This document shows, piece by piece, positions 1 through 10,983 of a DNA stretch of 64,000 nucleotides. Numbering within the stretch: position 1 is the stretch's first letter; every line of letters starts with the position of its first letter. A program made the translations under genes and the position numbers. Source of the DNA: Globomyces pollinis-pini (Eukaryota; Chytridiomycota; Chytridiomycetes; Rhizophydiales; Globomycetaceae); assembly GCA_025399215.1 (NCBI GenBank), contig MU621124.1, positions 1 to 64,000 of the forward strand, read 5' to 3'. The notes beneath the pieces are model-generated. The model saw nothing but the letters and a program-made list of their open reading frames with translations, was not told where the DNA came from and made no database searches.

Positions 1-718
1 ACTGTGGCACTGGACTAGTCTCGAATTTGGATAGTATTTGATCACTCATGCAGAAATACTTCAGATGGGAGTGACTCAGGATTTCGGAACAGCGCTTCTA
101 TCAGAAGTCACACTGAAACTAGCCGTCATTGTCAAGTGTCAAATGATTTCAATGATGTTGAAATTATGCATGTACCAATCCATTGTTACAAGACGATTTG
201 AGAAAGAACAAAAGGATGGAATCTCAAATGGAACCTACGTTCAATCAGTCAACGTGCAATTAGTTTGACCGTGTTTTCTCACGCTCAACTGATCTTTCGA
301 TATTGGTTTCAGCATAATCTCAGGTACTTGTATAACTAACTCACATCAACTATGTTGCAGCTTGTTTCATTCATTAACGGAAAGTACTGCAAGATATAAT
401 ATGCGTTAATAACAATCGAATGACTTCCAAGTGTCAGCAGGAAACTGAGTTATGATGCCTTAACGATATATAATATAGTTGTCCACTGCACGCCTCGGCA
501 ATTTTCCGGATTTTGAAAATCCTTTTTATGGAGCAGAAATTCGCCCTGTTTTTGTAGTTTTTCGATTGCTTGAGCTGGATCAACGAAATCGCTCACCTTT
601 CTTTTCAACGTGAATTAGATGAGACACAAGACTTTTCAACGTGAATTAGACGAGACGTAGTTTATTCGCAACTTAATTCTTTATTACAGGAATTCTATTG
701 TTTGACGGTCGGAACGTT
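1..718. other. Left-edge region without a firm gene
   Basis: No gene can be assigned with confidence. A plus-strand frame is open over about 49-205 and is rich in Ser, Asn and His, so it could be the end of a gene entering from the left, but I could not join it cleanly to an upstream exon. On the minus strand a frame without ATG is open at 614-450 and reads plausibly like protein (it contains the stretch VDPAQAIEKLQKQG), but it has no recognisable family. The segment around 480-530 is less AT-rich than its surroundings and holds a short perfect inverted repeat (GGATTTTGAAAATCC, about 508-522). A direct repeat lies at 601-656. Confidence 0.3.
601..656. repeat. Short tandem direct repeat, 31-bp period
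   Basis: Two copies of a 25-bp unit starting CTTTTCAACGTGAATTAGA occupy 601-625 and 632-656. They differ at one position (T in the first copy, C in the second). The six bases between the copies complete a 31-bp period. The repeat lies about 60 bp past the stop codon of COX18, in DNA where no gene could be assigned. Confidence 0.8.
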
Positions 719-1601
719 TCATACAAAAGGAACAAACCGTTCTGAAATATTGAAAATGCAGCAGACGTGATCCAGTAAAGTAAGACTGCCTAACTGTGAG
801 AAATAGGAAATTACTGCAGGTACTTGTGTGGCGACATAAATCATCAGTACACTTAATGCTCGAAAAACGATGGTTAGAACTCTAGATATTGTAGATGGGG
901 TACTAATTCGAAGTAAATTATTCAACTAAATGTTAAATTTCAAATAGGCATACTTCGGTATTTACGAGTTGTAGTGTGCCTAGGATAATTGGCCCTATTA
1001 GAGTGGGGTCACACACAGTTAAATCTGTAAACCACAAAATCCCTTCCGTTAGCATGCCTGCAGCCGCTGGATCTGCCGTGAACCAGAGAAAGTCAAATCC
1101 AGCTAAATTTCGAACTTCCATGGTCATATATATAAATATTGGTATTTGTATAAGCGGTAATACTATCTGCTTCATAGGGTTACAGTTAAATTTGCTGTAT
1201 AATATACGGGCATGATCTCTATACTTATATTATTAATTCGTATGATCACATACCATAGTTCTAATCTTGACTTGTTGATCTGTGAGTGTCATCTTTTGAT
1301 TTTTAGATGAAATTGATTGAGTTGAGACAGTTTTGTCAATTGTATTTTTCCAAGCACTCAACAAAGGTTGAATCTGCAAGCTCCGCTTACTCATTTGCCT
1401 CTGATGCAAGGAGAGAGGAAGAGTAACCAATGCTCTGATGATTACTGTAGTAGCAACAATTGTAAAACTCCATGGGCAAGTGAGAGTGTCGTGCAGATAG
1501 AATAATGACTCTCTGATAGGACCATCAGATGAGAAACTCCTATGCTTTAGTGCGCTGAAGCTACTCCTCAGCCCAAAGCATCGTGTTCGTAGTAATATCA
1601 T
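719..1601 (-). CDS. COX18: Cox18-type mitochondrial inner-membrane insertase (Oxa1/YidC/Alb3 family)
   Basis: Three exons (about 1601-1250, 1219-950 and 925-719, approximate ends) join in frame across introns of about 30 and 28 nt to give roughly 274 residues. The first ATG at 1601 opens a basic, Ser-rich stretch (MILLRTRCFGLRSSF) that looks like a mitochondrial presequence. A hydrophobic helix follows (IVATTVIIRALVTLPLSLHQ), then the family-typical loop and second membrane block (MKQIVLPLIQIPIFIYMTME) and a C-terminal membrane helix with a VPAVISYF motif. This arrangement fits the short Cox18 branch of the Oxa1 family, which exports the C-terminal tail of Cox2 across the inner membrane. An earlier in-frame TTG is not needed. 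OXA1 itself is the alternative, but the short length and lack of a C-terminal coiled coil favour COX18. Confidence 0.75.
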
Positions 1602-1732
1602 GTTCTGTGAAAAAGTGAAGTTTTGAGAGTTCAATACCTATACACAAAATAGTATGGACTCATACTTAATAAAATAAATGAATGATTGTACGTTGATGTA
1701 TTATTAATTTAGATAAAAGTAGTACATATGTG

Positions 1733-2903
1733 TTAAGGTTTGCTTGGTATTTGGCTGAATTCATTGCAAAACCCCAGAGATTTTCCATATTCTACTGCAC
1801 GTAATGACACACCTAAAGGAGAATAAAACTTTGACAATTCACTCTTTCCAGCAATAGCTAAACCTGCTAACCCCATATATGAATGCATCACGTCTGGATA
1901 CGAGTCTGGCACTTTTCCATATCCACCGAAACGTGATTTAGTTGTTTCCAGAAACTTTTCCAGTTCATCAATCTGCACGAACGAGTACGCTCCCAACATC
2001 TAAACATATTAGATCTCAATATATGTTCACCTCCAAAGAACCTCCAATCCAATAGGCATAACATGTATCATCTAGGGTAAACTATTTGGCTATTATACCA
2101 GGCTTATTGATTCTCCCATGAAAACCTTCATGCTGTCTCGACAATAACCACAAGATCAATTTGTCCCTATGTATGAAATCAACTCTCTTCATCAGGGTCA
2201 AAGAAGCCACTGCGCAATACGTCGAACCACCTTTCAATCTTTAGAATATTCAAACTAATACCATGAGATTCATTACTGGGACAGGTTCCAAAAGCGCCGT
2301 CATAATTTTGACAACTTTTAATAAAATTCAATGCCATTTTTATATCTATGGCAGACCAATCATTAAGTATATAGCTTATAGTGCATGCACAATATAGAAA
2401 TCGCATATCTGCTTCATCATTTGCGTCTGTTGTAGGAGAGAAACTATAATAAACAAGACATGGTTGTACCTTCCATTTGGTTGCTGACATTTCTTTAATG
2501 TATTTAGGATTGCAGTTTTGTTGACTCTCTTCAAGTCGTCACCCAAGATCAGCAAAGTCAACAATGCTGTATAAGTCATAGCTAAATGTGGTTTATCGTA
2601 AGCACTTGCAGGTAATGACTAAGAGAATGAATTAGATATATGGTAGGTTACATTAGTAGGATCAAATTGACAACCATCACCCGATCCACCTCTAAAACCG
2701 GACAAATCACCTTGAATCAACAAAGAATAAACCCAATTAATAGCATTTTGTTTATGAGGATAAGTCACTCCAAGCAAATCCAAACCAGACAAACAGAAGA
2801 AGGCCAGGGTCATACGAGAAGTATCGGCGGAAGTGTAGTGACTGGGAAGTAGCTGCAAATTCAAGTTGAAATATCTTTGATGTAATTCTACAAATCCATT
2901 CAT
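1733..2903 (-). CDS. CDC43: Protein geranylgeranyltransferase type I beta subunit
   Basis: The beta subunit of GGTase-I attaches geranylgeranyl to CaaX proteins such as Rho and Cdc42, working with a Ram2/FNTA alpha subunit that is not in this window. The start region (MNGFVELHQRYFNLNLQLLP) and the blocks SRMTLAFFCLSGLDLLG, ADMRFLYCACTISYILNDW, GRINKPDDTCYAYWIGGSLE and VMHSYMGLAGLAIAG follow the PGGT1B/Cdc43 pattern. The Asp and Cys in DDTC and the His in MHSY are the expected zinc ligands. At least five introns of about 26-34 nt interrupt the gene. One, at 2072-2098, is 27 nt and falls just before DDTC. The block GSTYCAVASLTLM is restored when the 31-nt intron after ESHG is removed. Its start is only 67 bp from the divergent myosin start. 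Confidence 0.9.
2072..2098 (-). other. 27-nt intron in CDC43 (example of ultra-short introns)
   Basis: Removal joins ...NKP to DDTCYAYW in frame and restores the zinc-ligand motif of the transferase. The intron begins GTATAAT and ends CTAG. It is one of several 24-29 nt introns whose removal restores a conserved family motif. Confidence 0.85.
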
Positions 2904-2970
2904 TTGTATCTTATTTCACGCTTTTGGGTGTAAATTTTCTTGACTAAAAGACAGTCTTTGACAACTCAAT
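2904..2970. promoter_or_regulatory. 67-bp divergent intergenic spacer (CDC43 / myosin-I)
   Basis: Only 67 bases separate the start codons of two divergent, well-supported genes, so both 5' leaders and any promoter elements must lie here or overlap the coding regions. I see no clear TATA box. The function is inferred from position alone. Confidence 0.5.
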
Positions 2971-5900
2971 ATGGCATTTACATGGTCTTCAAAAAACACT
3001 GCTGTTAATGGAATTGAAGATATGGTTCTATTGTCAAAGGTCAATGAAGATCAAATCACAGATAACTTGAAGAAACGGTACTTTAATTCATCTCCCTTAC
3101 CTTAGGTATTCAGAAACATTTATAACTCTTTAGAATTCAAGCTGATTTGATGTTCACTTACATTGGTATGGTTTATTTTGATTACTGATTTTGTTTAGGG
3201 CCCACCTTAGTAGCTGGTGAGTCGTTTATCACTAAATCAAAGTCAATCCGTACAAAAAGTTGCCTTATTTCACTGCGAAAGAAATTGGTATTCAAGTCAT
3301 TACTCATAATTAGAATTATATCATGGCTCTGCTGCTTATGAACATCCTCCTCATATTTACGCTGTGGCTGATCGAATGTGAGTACAAATACACAAAACTG
3401 AATCTATTCACAATCATCATTCTACTATGTCAATCTCTGACTGTTCATAGGTTTCATAACATGATTGTGGATGAAGAAAACCAATGTGTTATTATTAGTG
3501 GGGAGAGTGGTGCTGGTAAATATAGTCTATCTTGAACGCTAGGGAAAACTGAAAGTGCTAAATTGATTATGTACTTGATTTTGAAATCTAATCTTTCACA
3601 GGAATTATATTGCAGACGTCTCTAGTAAAGGAGGGGCAAGCACTGCCAACATTGTCGATGCTGTAAAAAACATTATATTGGAATCAAATCCTTTATTGGA
3701 AGCGTTTGGTAATGCAAAAACACTGCGAAACAACAATTCAAGTCGTTTTGGAAAATACTTTGAAATCAATTTTAGCAAAAGTGGGTCTCCAATGGGAGGA
3801 AAGATCTCGAATTTCCTTTTGGAAAAGGTAAGTTTCCATTTTAAGAACAGTGATTCTCTTATTGTTTTAAGTTGCATATACTAACAGTATAGTCTAGAGT
3901 GGTTGGTCCAGGAAAGGGTGAAAGAAATTTCCATATCTTTTATCAAATGACCAAAGGTGTTACTGGGGAAATGGCCGAACAACTGGGTCTTACAAAGCCA
4001 GATTATTTCAATTATTTACGATGTTCAGGAGAATATGATGCTGATGGAGTAAACGATATTGAAGAATATAATGATATGAGTCGTGCGATGGATATTTGTC
4101 AAATATCTGCAGCAGAAAAGAACTCAATTTTCAAAATCGTTTGTGGAATTCTTCATTTAGGGAATGTGGACTTCACTGAAGGACAAAACGGAACATCGGC
4201 TGTTATCAGAGATCCTCAAACGCTTGCATTTCCGGCATATCTATTAGTATTGCCGTTTGGAAATTTACTCTAGGGAATCAAAGAGAATATGTTAGAAGCA
4301 AAGCTATTGAGTCGTTTGATGACTACTGGGGTCGGGCGTAGAGGATCCAGCTACAATGTTGAATTGAATGTAGAACAAGCAAAGGGAACAAGAGATGCTC
4401 TGGCAAAAGTATTTAATTGAGGTTTAACAGAACAGGCACTTTATACTAGGATGTTCGACTGGATTGTACAAGCGGTGAATACTGCAATGTCTAATCTTGC
4501 TGCAAACTTGAGAGAAGCTCAAATACTGTGTCTTGGAGTTTTAGATATATTTGGTTTTGAAGTAATGTCCTTAACTAACCTCAGATTTTTGAAGTATCTA
4601 AAATAATATCTAATCAAAGAAAAATGGATTTGAGCAATTTTGTATTAATTATGTCAATGAAAAACTCCAGCAAATTTTTATTGAATTGACTTTAAAATCA
4701 GAGCAGGAAGAGTATGAAAGGGAAGGAATTAAATGGACACCTATTGCTTACTTCAACAATCAAATTGTAGTGGATTTGATTGAATCAAAAGTACCATAAA
4801 ACATAACTCAATTTAGCGTCCACCGGGCATCATGGCTATTCTTGATGATGTGTGCTTCACCATGCACGCCCAAGCTGATGGAGCAGATACCACTTACCTG
4901 CAGGTATATTGGAAGTTTATTAATATCAGAAATTAGCAAGTGGGATTGGCAACCACAAGCACTATAGAGGAATGCAACAACAATTTGTAATCCAGCATTA
5001 TGCTGGTTCCGTCACCTATGATGCGGATGGCTTTACTGAAGCCAATAAGGATACGCTTTTTAAAGATTTGATCCAATTAGTTCAATCAACAAACGAGTAT
5101 GAAGTTCAATTTTCACCATAGTCCATTTTTGTTAAACCTTTTCCCAGATGTAATTGATGATGATAACAAGAAACGGCCTACAACGGTTTCGTTCAAAATC
5201 AAAGTACCATAAATTCAACATTTAATTTTAGAACCAATCAAATGATTTAGTTAGCACACTTATGCGCTGCACCCCTTCTTATGTACGTTGCATCAAGCCA
5301 AATGAAACTAAAAGACCAAAAGATTGGGATTCAAAACGAGTAGATCATCAAGTCCGTTATTTAAATTTGGCGGAGAATATTAAAGTTAGGTAACTTTGTC
5401 TGTGCATCACCAACCTTAGACGAGCGGGTTTCTGTTACAGGAATGTGTTTGAAAAGTTTTTGAAGCGTTTTGCCATTTTAACAAAGGAAACTTTTCCAAG
5501 ATGGAATGGTCAACCTCAAGAAGGGGTAAAAATTATCATGGAGAGTGTTAGTATGGATCCAAAAGAATGGCAATTGGGATCTCAGAAAGTATTTATAAAG
5601 TCTCCAGAATCACTATTTTTGTTGGAAGAATCCCGTGACCGTAAATATCATCACTACGCAAAAGTTATTCAACGTGCATATCGTCGATGGAAATCAAGAA
5701 AATACTTTTTGGAAATGCGCAAGAAAGCTGCAGATGTTATGTACAACAAAAAGGAACGAAAACGGTTTTCTGTTAACCGAGAATTTCTTGGTGATTACCT
5801 TAATGTATTGGATAATCCAATTCTCAAGTCACTTATCGGTATTTGATTGCATAATTAAACCTTTTATTAGATAACAAGAATGAAAAGACATTATTTTCCG

Positions 5901-6940
5901 ACACAATTACCAAATATGATCGATCGTTCAAACCTTCCAGTCGTGAAATTCTAATCACTGATCAACATATTTTTATTGTTGGATCCGAGAAAGTGGACAA
6001 AGGTCCAAACAAAGGGAAATTTGTGAAAGCTGTCAAAAGAAAATTGCAGTACTCTGAAATTTCGTCAGTTTCATTGAGGTAAAACTTGTGTTGATTTATA
6101 AATTTTAGTACCAAGCAGGATGATATTGTTGTAATTCATATCAATAATGATTTTGACAATGTTTTTGAAGATATACTAAAAACAGAATTAGTTACAGTTT
6201 TAAGTGAGAATTACCAGAGAATTGTTGGGCGACCATTAACCATTAATTTTTCGGACAGGTATATTTATTCCAAACTCTTATCATATAGTATTACATACAC
6301 AGTGAAAAAAACCAGATGGCAAAGTGGTGGTGATTGCAAGTTGGTGTTCAGTACTGACTCCACTGCCAAAGGAATGGTTTTCAAAAATAGTGGAAAAACC
6401 ACTGAAATTAAAGTGGCTCAAGGATTGCCTAAGGATTCAAAGCCGAATAGCAAATCTTTGTTTGAAACTGTGAAAAGTCCTTTAAAGACAAAGTTTGGAG
6501 GTGGAAACTCATATCAAAAGACCACCACACAACAAACCAGAACTTCAGTCACACAGCAAGTTCAAAATATGAATTTAAATGGTGGTGCGAAAGGCAATCT
6601 ATCAAATTTTGCCGGTTCCAATGCCAGTCTCTCAGGATCGAACTCTAATCTCGCTGCTGCTGCTGCCGGCAAGCGGAAACCACCACCAGTTCCTGCTGCA
6701 AAGAAAGTACCTAGATGTACAGCGCTATACGTAAGTTTGATAAACTAGCTTATAGCTTTAGAAATACGACGCCAGTGAAGCTGATGAATTGAGTTTCAAT
6801 GTCGGGGATGTTATTGTGATTGTGTCCAAGGGTGATCCAGGTTGGTGGACCGGTACCTTTAATGGTAAGACAGGGTTGTTTCCATCCAATGTAAGTTAGT
6901 ATATATTTCTAAACAAAAACAGTATGTGCAAGAAAGTTAA
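2971..6940 (+). CDS. MYO1: Class I myosin (motor, IQ, TH1, TH2, SH3), no acidic tail
   Basis: This is a long-tailed class I myosin, the actin motor of endocytic patches and cell cortex. The motor contains YTYIGPTLVAVNPYK, the P-loop GESGAGKT (split by a 27-nt intron at 3516-3542), switch I ([10 protein letters not shown]) and the LDIFGFE relay motif. An IQ-type helix ([15 protein letters not shown]) follows near 5660-5710. A basic TH1 membrane-binding domain spans about 5760-6420. A short Gly/Ser/Asn/Ala-rich TH2 with [12 protein letters not shown] comes next, then an SH3 domain ([20 protein letters not shown] ... [19 protein letters not shown]). The chain stops five residues after the SH3 core (YVQES). 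The Arp2/3-activating acidic (CA) tail of dikaryan Myo3/5 proteins is absent. Introns are mostly 27-35 nt, though the first is about 56. Confidence 0.93.
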
Positions 6941-6985
6941 ATATGGACTAAATCTTTATTTGTTAGTTAACCTATTAGAATGATC

Positions 6986-7914
6986 CTAAAAGAATAAACT
7001 TCCATTAAGTATTACCTCAGCTATAGCATCTTTAAGAATTTTGTTCAGTTCTGCAACTTTTACCCCTGCGATTGATGCACATTGTAATACTTTCTCCATT
7101 GAGATTGGCACACCACCCGCTTTAGATAATGTACAGATTTCACGATGAACGTTAATGACAAAGGTGATATCCCCTTCTTGAACTTGTTCTTCCATCCAAT
7201 TTGGGTCAATTACATGTCGCTCTCCGTTGTCAAAGAAACCAAACGTAATGCAAATTGGTATATGATGTACACTGAGTGAAATGGGACTCTTCTCATCAAC
7301 ATCATGCTAAAGATTAACATGGAAATTGTTACAATGGTGACATCTTGACCTTGTACAGTTACATCTGGTCGCTTAAAATGAATCAGAGCTGCCATGGTAG
7401 CTAAACAAGCACAATCTAAAATATTTCCTTCATAATCAATCACTCTAATATGCACTTTAATAGACCACACCTGGTTTGAGATCAATAACGGTTCATTACC
7501 TTTTCACCAGCTACTATACATAAACCTTCAGTATCAATCGCTCTTGATTTCCTCATTGCTTTTTCCAACATCCTGGATAAATTAACTTCTAATTCTGATG
7601 TTCTATCAGGTTCAAACAAAGGAGATGCCATTGAAGTGAATTCTGTATTGAATTGAATCGACCCTTCCGTTGGTGATGAACCTGAAGGACGTACAATTTC
7701 ACAAGATACATTAGCAATGACTCTATCTATCAATTCTATATTTGATGTACCGAGTCCGACCAAGAACTATTTGAGCTTGACCCAACTGTGGTCCCAAAAT
7801 GATTTTAACTCGTCGCATATCGTTGATCCCTCTATTATCATTCCTTAGTCCTTCCTTTATCGATTGATGAATAAACTCTCGTTCAGCGTTGGAAACTTCC
7901 TTTTCCTTTACCAT
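6986..7914 (-). CDS. RRP45: Exosome core subunit RRP45 (EXOSC9)
   Basis: This is an RNase PH-fold subunit of the RNA exosome ring, which processes rRNA and degrades RNA in nucleus and cytoplasm. After removing introns of about 28-29 nt the chain reads GQAQIVLGRTRVIANVSCEI, then FNTEFTSMASPLFE, MRKSRAIDTEGLCIVAGEKV, KVHIRVIDYEGNILDCACLA and a C-terminal ICTLSKAGGVPIS segment. These match the RRP45/EXOSC9 branch (LGKTRV...SCE, E..CI.AG..VW, GN..D...A). RRP46 and RRP42 are less likely given DTEGLCIVAG. The start ATG at 7914 lies just beyond a T10 tract (7930-7939, A-run on the coding strand). The gene converges on myosin with a 45-bp gap. Confidence 0.88.
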
Positions 7915-8002
7915 TGAATTGATTTATAATTTTTTTTTTACAAATTCAAATTCAATTTGAAATTCAATTCACAATCACTTTATTTTTTTTTATTCTATTG
8001 GA

Positions 8003-8734
8003 TCAAAACTTGTCTGAAAATTGGGTGATTCCGTAAGCTGCCTGATGGATCCATTCACCAAGTGTCAGCATATGAGTGGTACCAGTTCCTTTTAAAATTT
8101 GGAAGATATTGTTTCTGATTCCCAATGATGGACTTTTTTCTTCCAAGTAAAGGTGTTGCATTACCAATTGATCGGCCGTTTTAGTAGGAAATGATTGATT
8201 TCGATATGTTTTAGAAAATGAATTAACGATATCTATTCAATTAACAATTCAGTGAATTACCAGATATACAATAATAGTACAATACGATTTGTTCAAACTC
8301 CTGGAATGATATTTGAACTTCATGATCAGTTAATTTTAATCTGAGTTGTTTTAATGCTTGGTCAATTGGTTCTGACCGACTGTGACGTGATTAAATACAA
8401 TCTATTTACATTACGAAATGATCAAAGAACGTATGGACATCTTTTTGTGAGATACCAGTGCCTATTGTAAATGAATGGTTACTTTACCACCATTTGATAA
8501 GATCTCAAACGCTTTACCAATATGATTTATCCACATTGGTGAGTTCGTATTTGAAGCCGAAATATGCTTCATTGCTTTAAAAACATTTCCAGAACCATGA
8601 GCGACGTGTAAGAAACTAATGAATAAACATAATATCGAATACTATTCAGCACTGAATGAGATCGGATCATTTGGTTTTATATCCAAGAGTATCTGAACCA
8701 GGTCCTTAAATGCTTCTTCTACTTGTTCATCCAT
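8003..8734 (-). CDS. Unrecognised small helical protein, possibly CSTPP1/C11orf49-like
   Basis: Five exons join in frame through introns of about 26-37 nt, including one of 27 nt that restores FSAEYFLHVAHGSG. The product is about 200 residues. It begins MDEQVEEAFKDLVQILLD and contains WINHIGKAFEILSNG, GISQKDVHTFFDHF and VQISFQEFEQIVLYYY, and ends HQAAYGITQFSDKF. The order and spacing (EYF, then a long helix, then an F-rich S-x-x-D/E-V-H turn, then SF-x-E/D-F) resemble, as far as I can recall the family, the centriolar-satellite protein CSTPP1, a regulator of the tubulin polyglutamylase complex. This is a weak, remote match, and an EF-hand-like fold of another family is possible. It is divergent from QCR9 with 100 bp between starts. 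An 11-base A-run precedes the ATG on the coding strand. Confidence 0.6.
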
Positions 8735-8744
8735 CAATACTGAA

Positions 8745-8755
8745 TTTTTTTTTTT
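8745..8755 (-). promoter_or_regulatory. Poly(A) tract upstream of the 8734 start
   Basis: Eleven consecutive T on the plus strand (A on the coding strand) end ten bases before the ATG at 8734. Similar runs sit just upstream of several other starts in this window. A nucleosome-depleting promoter or leader role is an inference from position. Confidence 0.4.
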
Positions 8756-8834
8756 GTTTAAACTACTTTTGACCGTGTTTTTAAAAGGGGATGGTCAGGT
8801 TTGAGAAAACAAAAAAATTCTTCACCAAACGAAA

Positions 8835-9066
8835 ATGAACAAATTAATTTACAACGGTACTAAAAAGATTATTGTTGATTCCTAGTATTCCTTCGCAAAT
8901 CATCTGCTTTCATGGTCACTGTCTTTGCCGGTGCCTTTGTTCTCGAACATGTTTTCGATAATTCTTTCCAAGCTGTTTGGGATTCTCACAATCGTGGTGT
9001 AAGTTGACCTGAATTTAATTGTTTTAGCGCCAATGGAAAGACATTCGATCAAAATACATTCAATAA
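8835..9066 (+). CDS. QCR9: Cytochrome bc1 complex subunit 9 (QCR9/UQCR10)
   Basis: This tiny three-exon gene (8835-8856, 8886-8998, 9028-9066) has two introns of exactly 29 nt (8857-8885 and 8999-9027). It encodes 57 residues, the usual size of this complex III subunit. The product has one membrane helix, with SSAFMVTVFAGAFVLEHVFD followed by SHNRGRQWKDIRSKYIQ. This agrees with the family pattern (R-x-x-x-F...FAGAF..E..FD...D..N.G..WKDI). It sits in the mitochondrial inner membrane near cytochrome c1 and the Rieske protein. It is easy to miss because no exon exceeds 113 nt. Confidence 0.9.
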
Positions 9067-9255
9067 TGGAAATATATTGATTTTCAAAAATTTATATTCA
9101 AATTATCTTTATTCCTCTTGATTATCAATGAGAATGATAGTTTTACTTACTCACATACTATGAAGGTTTAGTAGAGGAGAATTGGAACAATGCAAATTAT
9201 TCAAGGCTTTACATCAGTTATATTTTGAAAGACAAAAATTATGCTAATACTTCAA

Positions 9256-10695
9256 TTAAGAATTATGAGGGTCAATAGAGTGTGTTGAATTGAAAGCCAA
9301 AAAATCACACAATTGAATCAATCCCTTTAGAAACGATGTGGCAATGAATCGTGTGGATGTAATATTTCTAACTTGAACATGATTTGACTCGTTTTGGATT
9401 GGTGTCAGTGAGATGTCCACTTTCCTAGCAACAAATTCAATATAGCTCTAGAAAATTAAGAAAAATCAAAGATGATATCAAGGGTCAAGTTTTTGGTATG
9501 AAATAAGAGTGTAACTTACTCGTATATGTAAGATGTTGCTTTTCCAAAAGTTGGATATAATGTTTATGGGTTTTTTGATGAATGCATCCCAATACGGTTG
9601 TGCATAAGTTGCTTGAAAGTTGTAAATATATGGGGCCAAATGGATGATGCTAAGTGTACTTGGATATTGCTTTTGTTCTATATGTAAATAAGATGCTACT
9701 TTAGCAACATCCAATGATGTCACCAAACATAGTATCTGTTCACCTACCCGTGTGACATCAACTTCAACCCAAGAATAATCATTTGGATTGACTTCATCGG
9801 AAAACAATGGGGTATGAATGCTCGCAGCAATTGACGTCCTTCTTCGCGATTGAAATACAAAATCTCCATCAAATATTTCATCTGATGTTTCCGTGTTGGA
9901 CTGATTTAAATTTTCAGTTTGTATGACTGCCGGTTCTGTTTTCATTGATAAATTTTTATCCATTTCGTTAGAGGTAGTGGGTATATGGGAGCTGAAGGTA
10001 TTTTGATCAATTACAACATCTTCAGTAGATATGGTATTTGTTTCCAAGTTCCCTGGCGATTCTAAAAGATTTATATTTGTGTTCAGCTGTGAATAATTCG
10101 TTGGGTAATCATTGTTAATATATTTGTCATTCATTCTCCAACGTACTGACAATCGAGATCTGTGAGATATCTGTATATTAAATTTGGATTGTTCTACATA
10201 CCTAGGGATTAGAATATTCCGAATCTTTACCGACTTCAAGACATGAAAAAGTCCTGCAAGATCATCAGGATGAATAAAAGTCATGACTGGCCGATGCAAA
10301 TAATCATTAGAATCGGTTCCCAGAAACGGGAAAGTAAAGAAACAATCTGTGATCACACCAAACAAGGAAATCCCAAAGGCAGCTTTGAACTGTGGTTCTG
10401 GTGTGAATTTCCTTTTTTGAATATGAATCGATAATGAATTAGTGTCCCTGATTCTCCAAACCAAGCAATTATGAACCATTTCCACATTTGCAGATAATAG
10501 TTGCTTATTGCTATTCAGTTGAAGAGATAATTGAGAGTGAGTTTCTTTTGGTATCCATTGACCTGGTGAACCAACTATGGTAATGATTGATAGTAAGTTT
10601 TTGTTTAGTAAACTGGATACTCCCAATATCAAACCACTTTCTGGACTAGCAGAGATGATAATCAACGAATCAAGCTGGGTTACAATCAATGCCAT
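9256..10695 (-). CDS. PAS-domain protein, no output domain seen
   Basis: One large exon (10695-9520) plus a short terminal exon (9447-9256), joined across a 72-nt intron that is long for this window, gives about 455 residues. Two stretches look like PAS folds: the N-terminus (LDSLIIISASPESGLILGVS then NKNLLSII), and a second one containing RPVMTFIHPDDLAGLFHVL. The centre is disordered and rich in Asn, Thr and Ser. A beta-rich block (YSWVEVDVTRVGEQILCLVT) precedes the C-terminus. No kinase, GATA zinc finger, bHLH or other output domain is visible. An earlier in-frame TTG at 10701 is not needed. A sensor or adaptor role is inferred only from the PAS-like pattern. The terminal exon is less certain than the large one. 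Confidence 0.55.
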
Positions 10696-10983
10696 TTGCA
10701 AAGGAAAGAATGTTTGACTAAATAAGTCCTTGAAAAGAAACGAAAATTCCAGACCAATTCAAAGAGGTATCTGAAGACTTGATTTTTATTGAGTATCATT
10801 ATAGAGTGCACTTGATCGGTGCTTATAGTATTATAGTAGTGAGAAGGTATGTCTTAAATCTACTTAGGTGAAATCTTGGAGGTTTATTTGTTCAATTAAG
10901 CTCTTCTTTTCCTTATCAATTCAATTCAGTTTATGATTTCTATTTTTGGTTTTGAACCACTTTGTAAAAAGTTGACAAATTTA

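Noticed and set aside
8835..9066. Region first taken as non-coding because no long open frame is present
   Set aside because: Splicing two 29-nt introns gives a full-length QCR9, so it is a gene.
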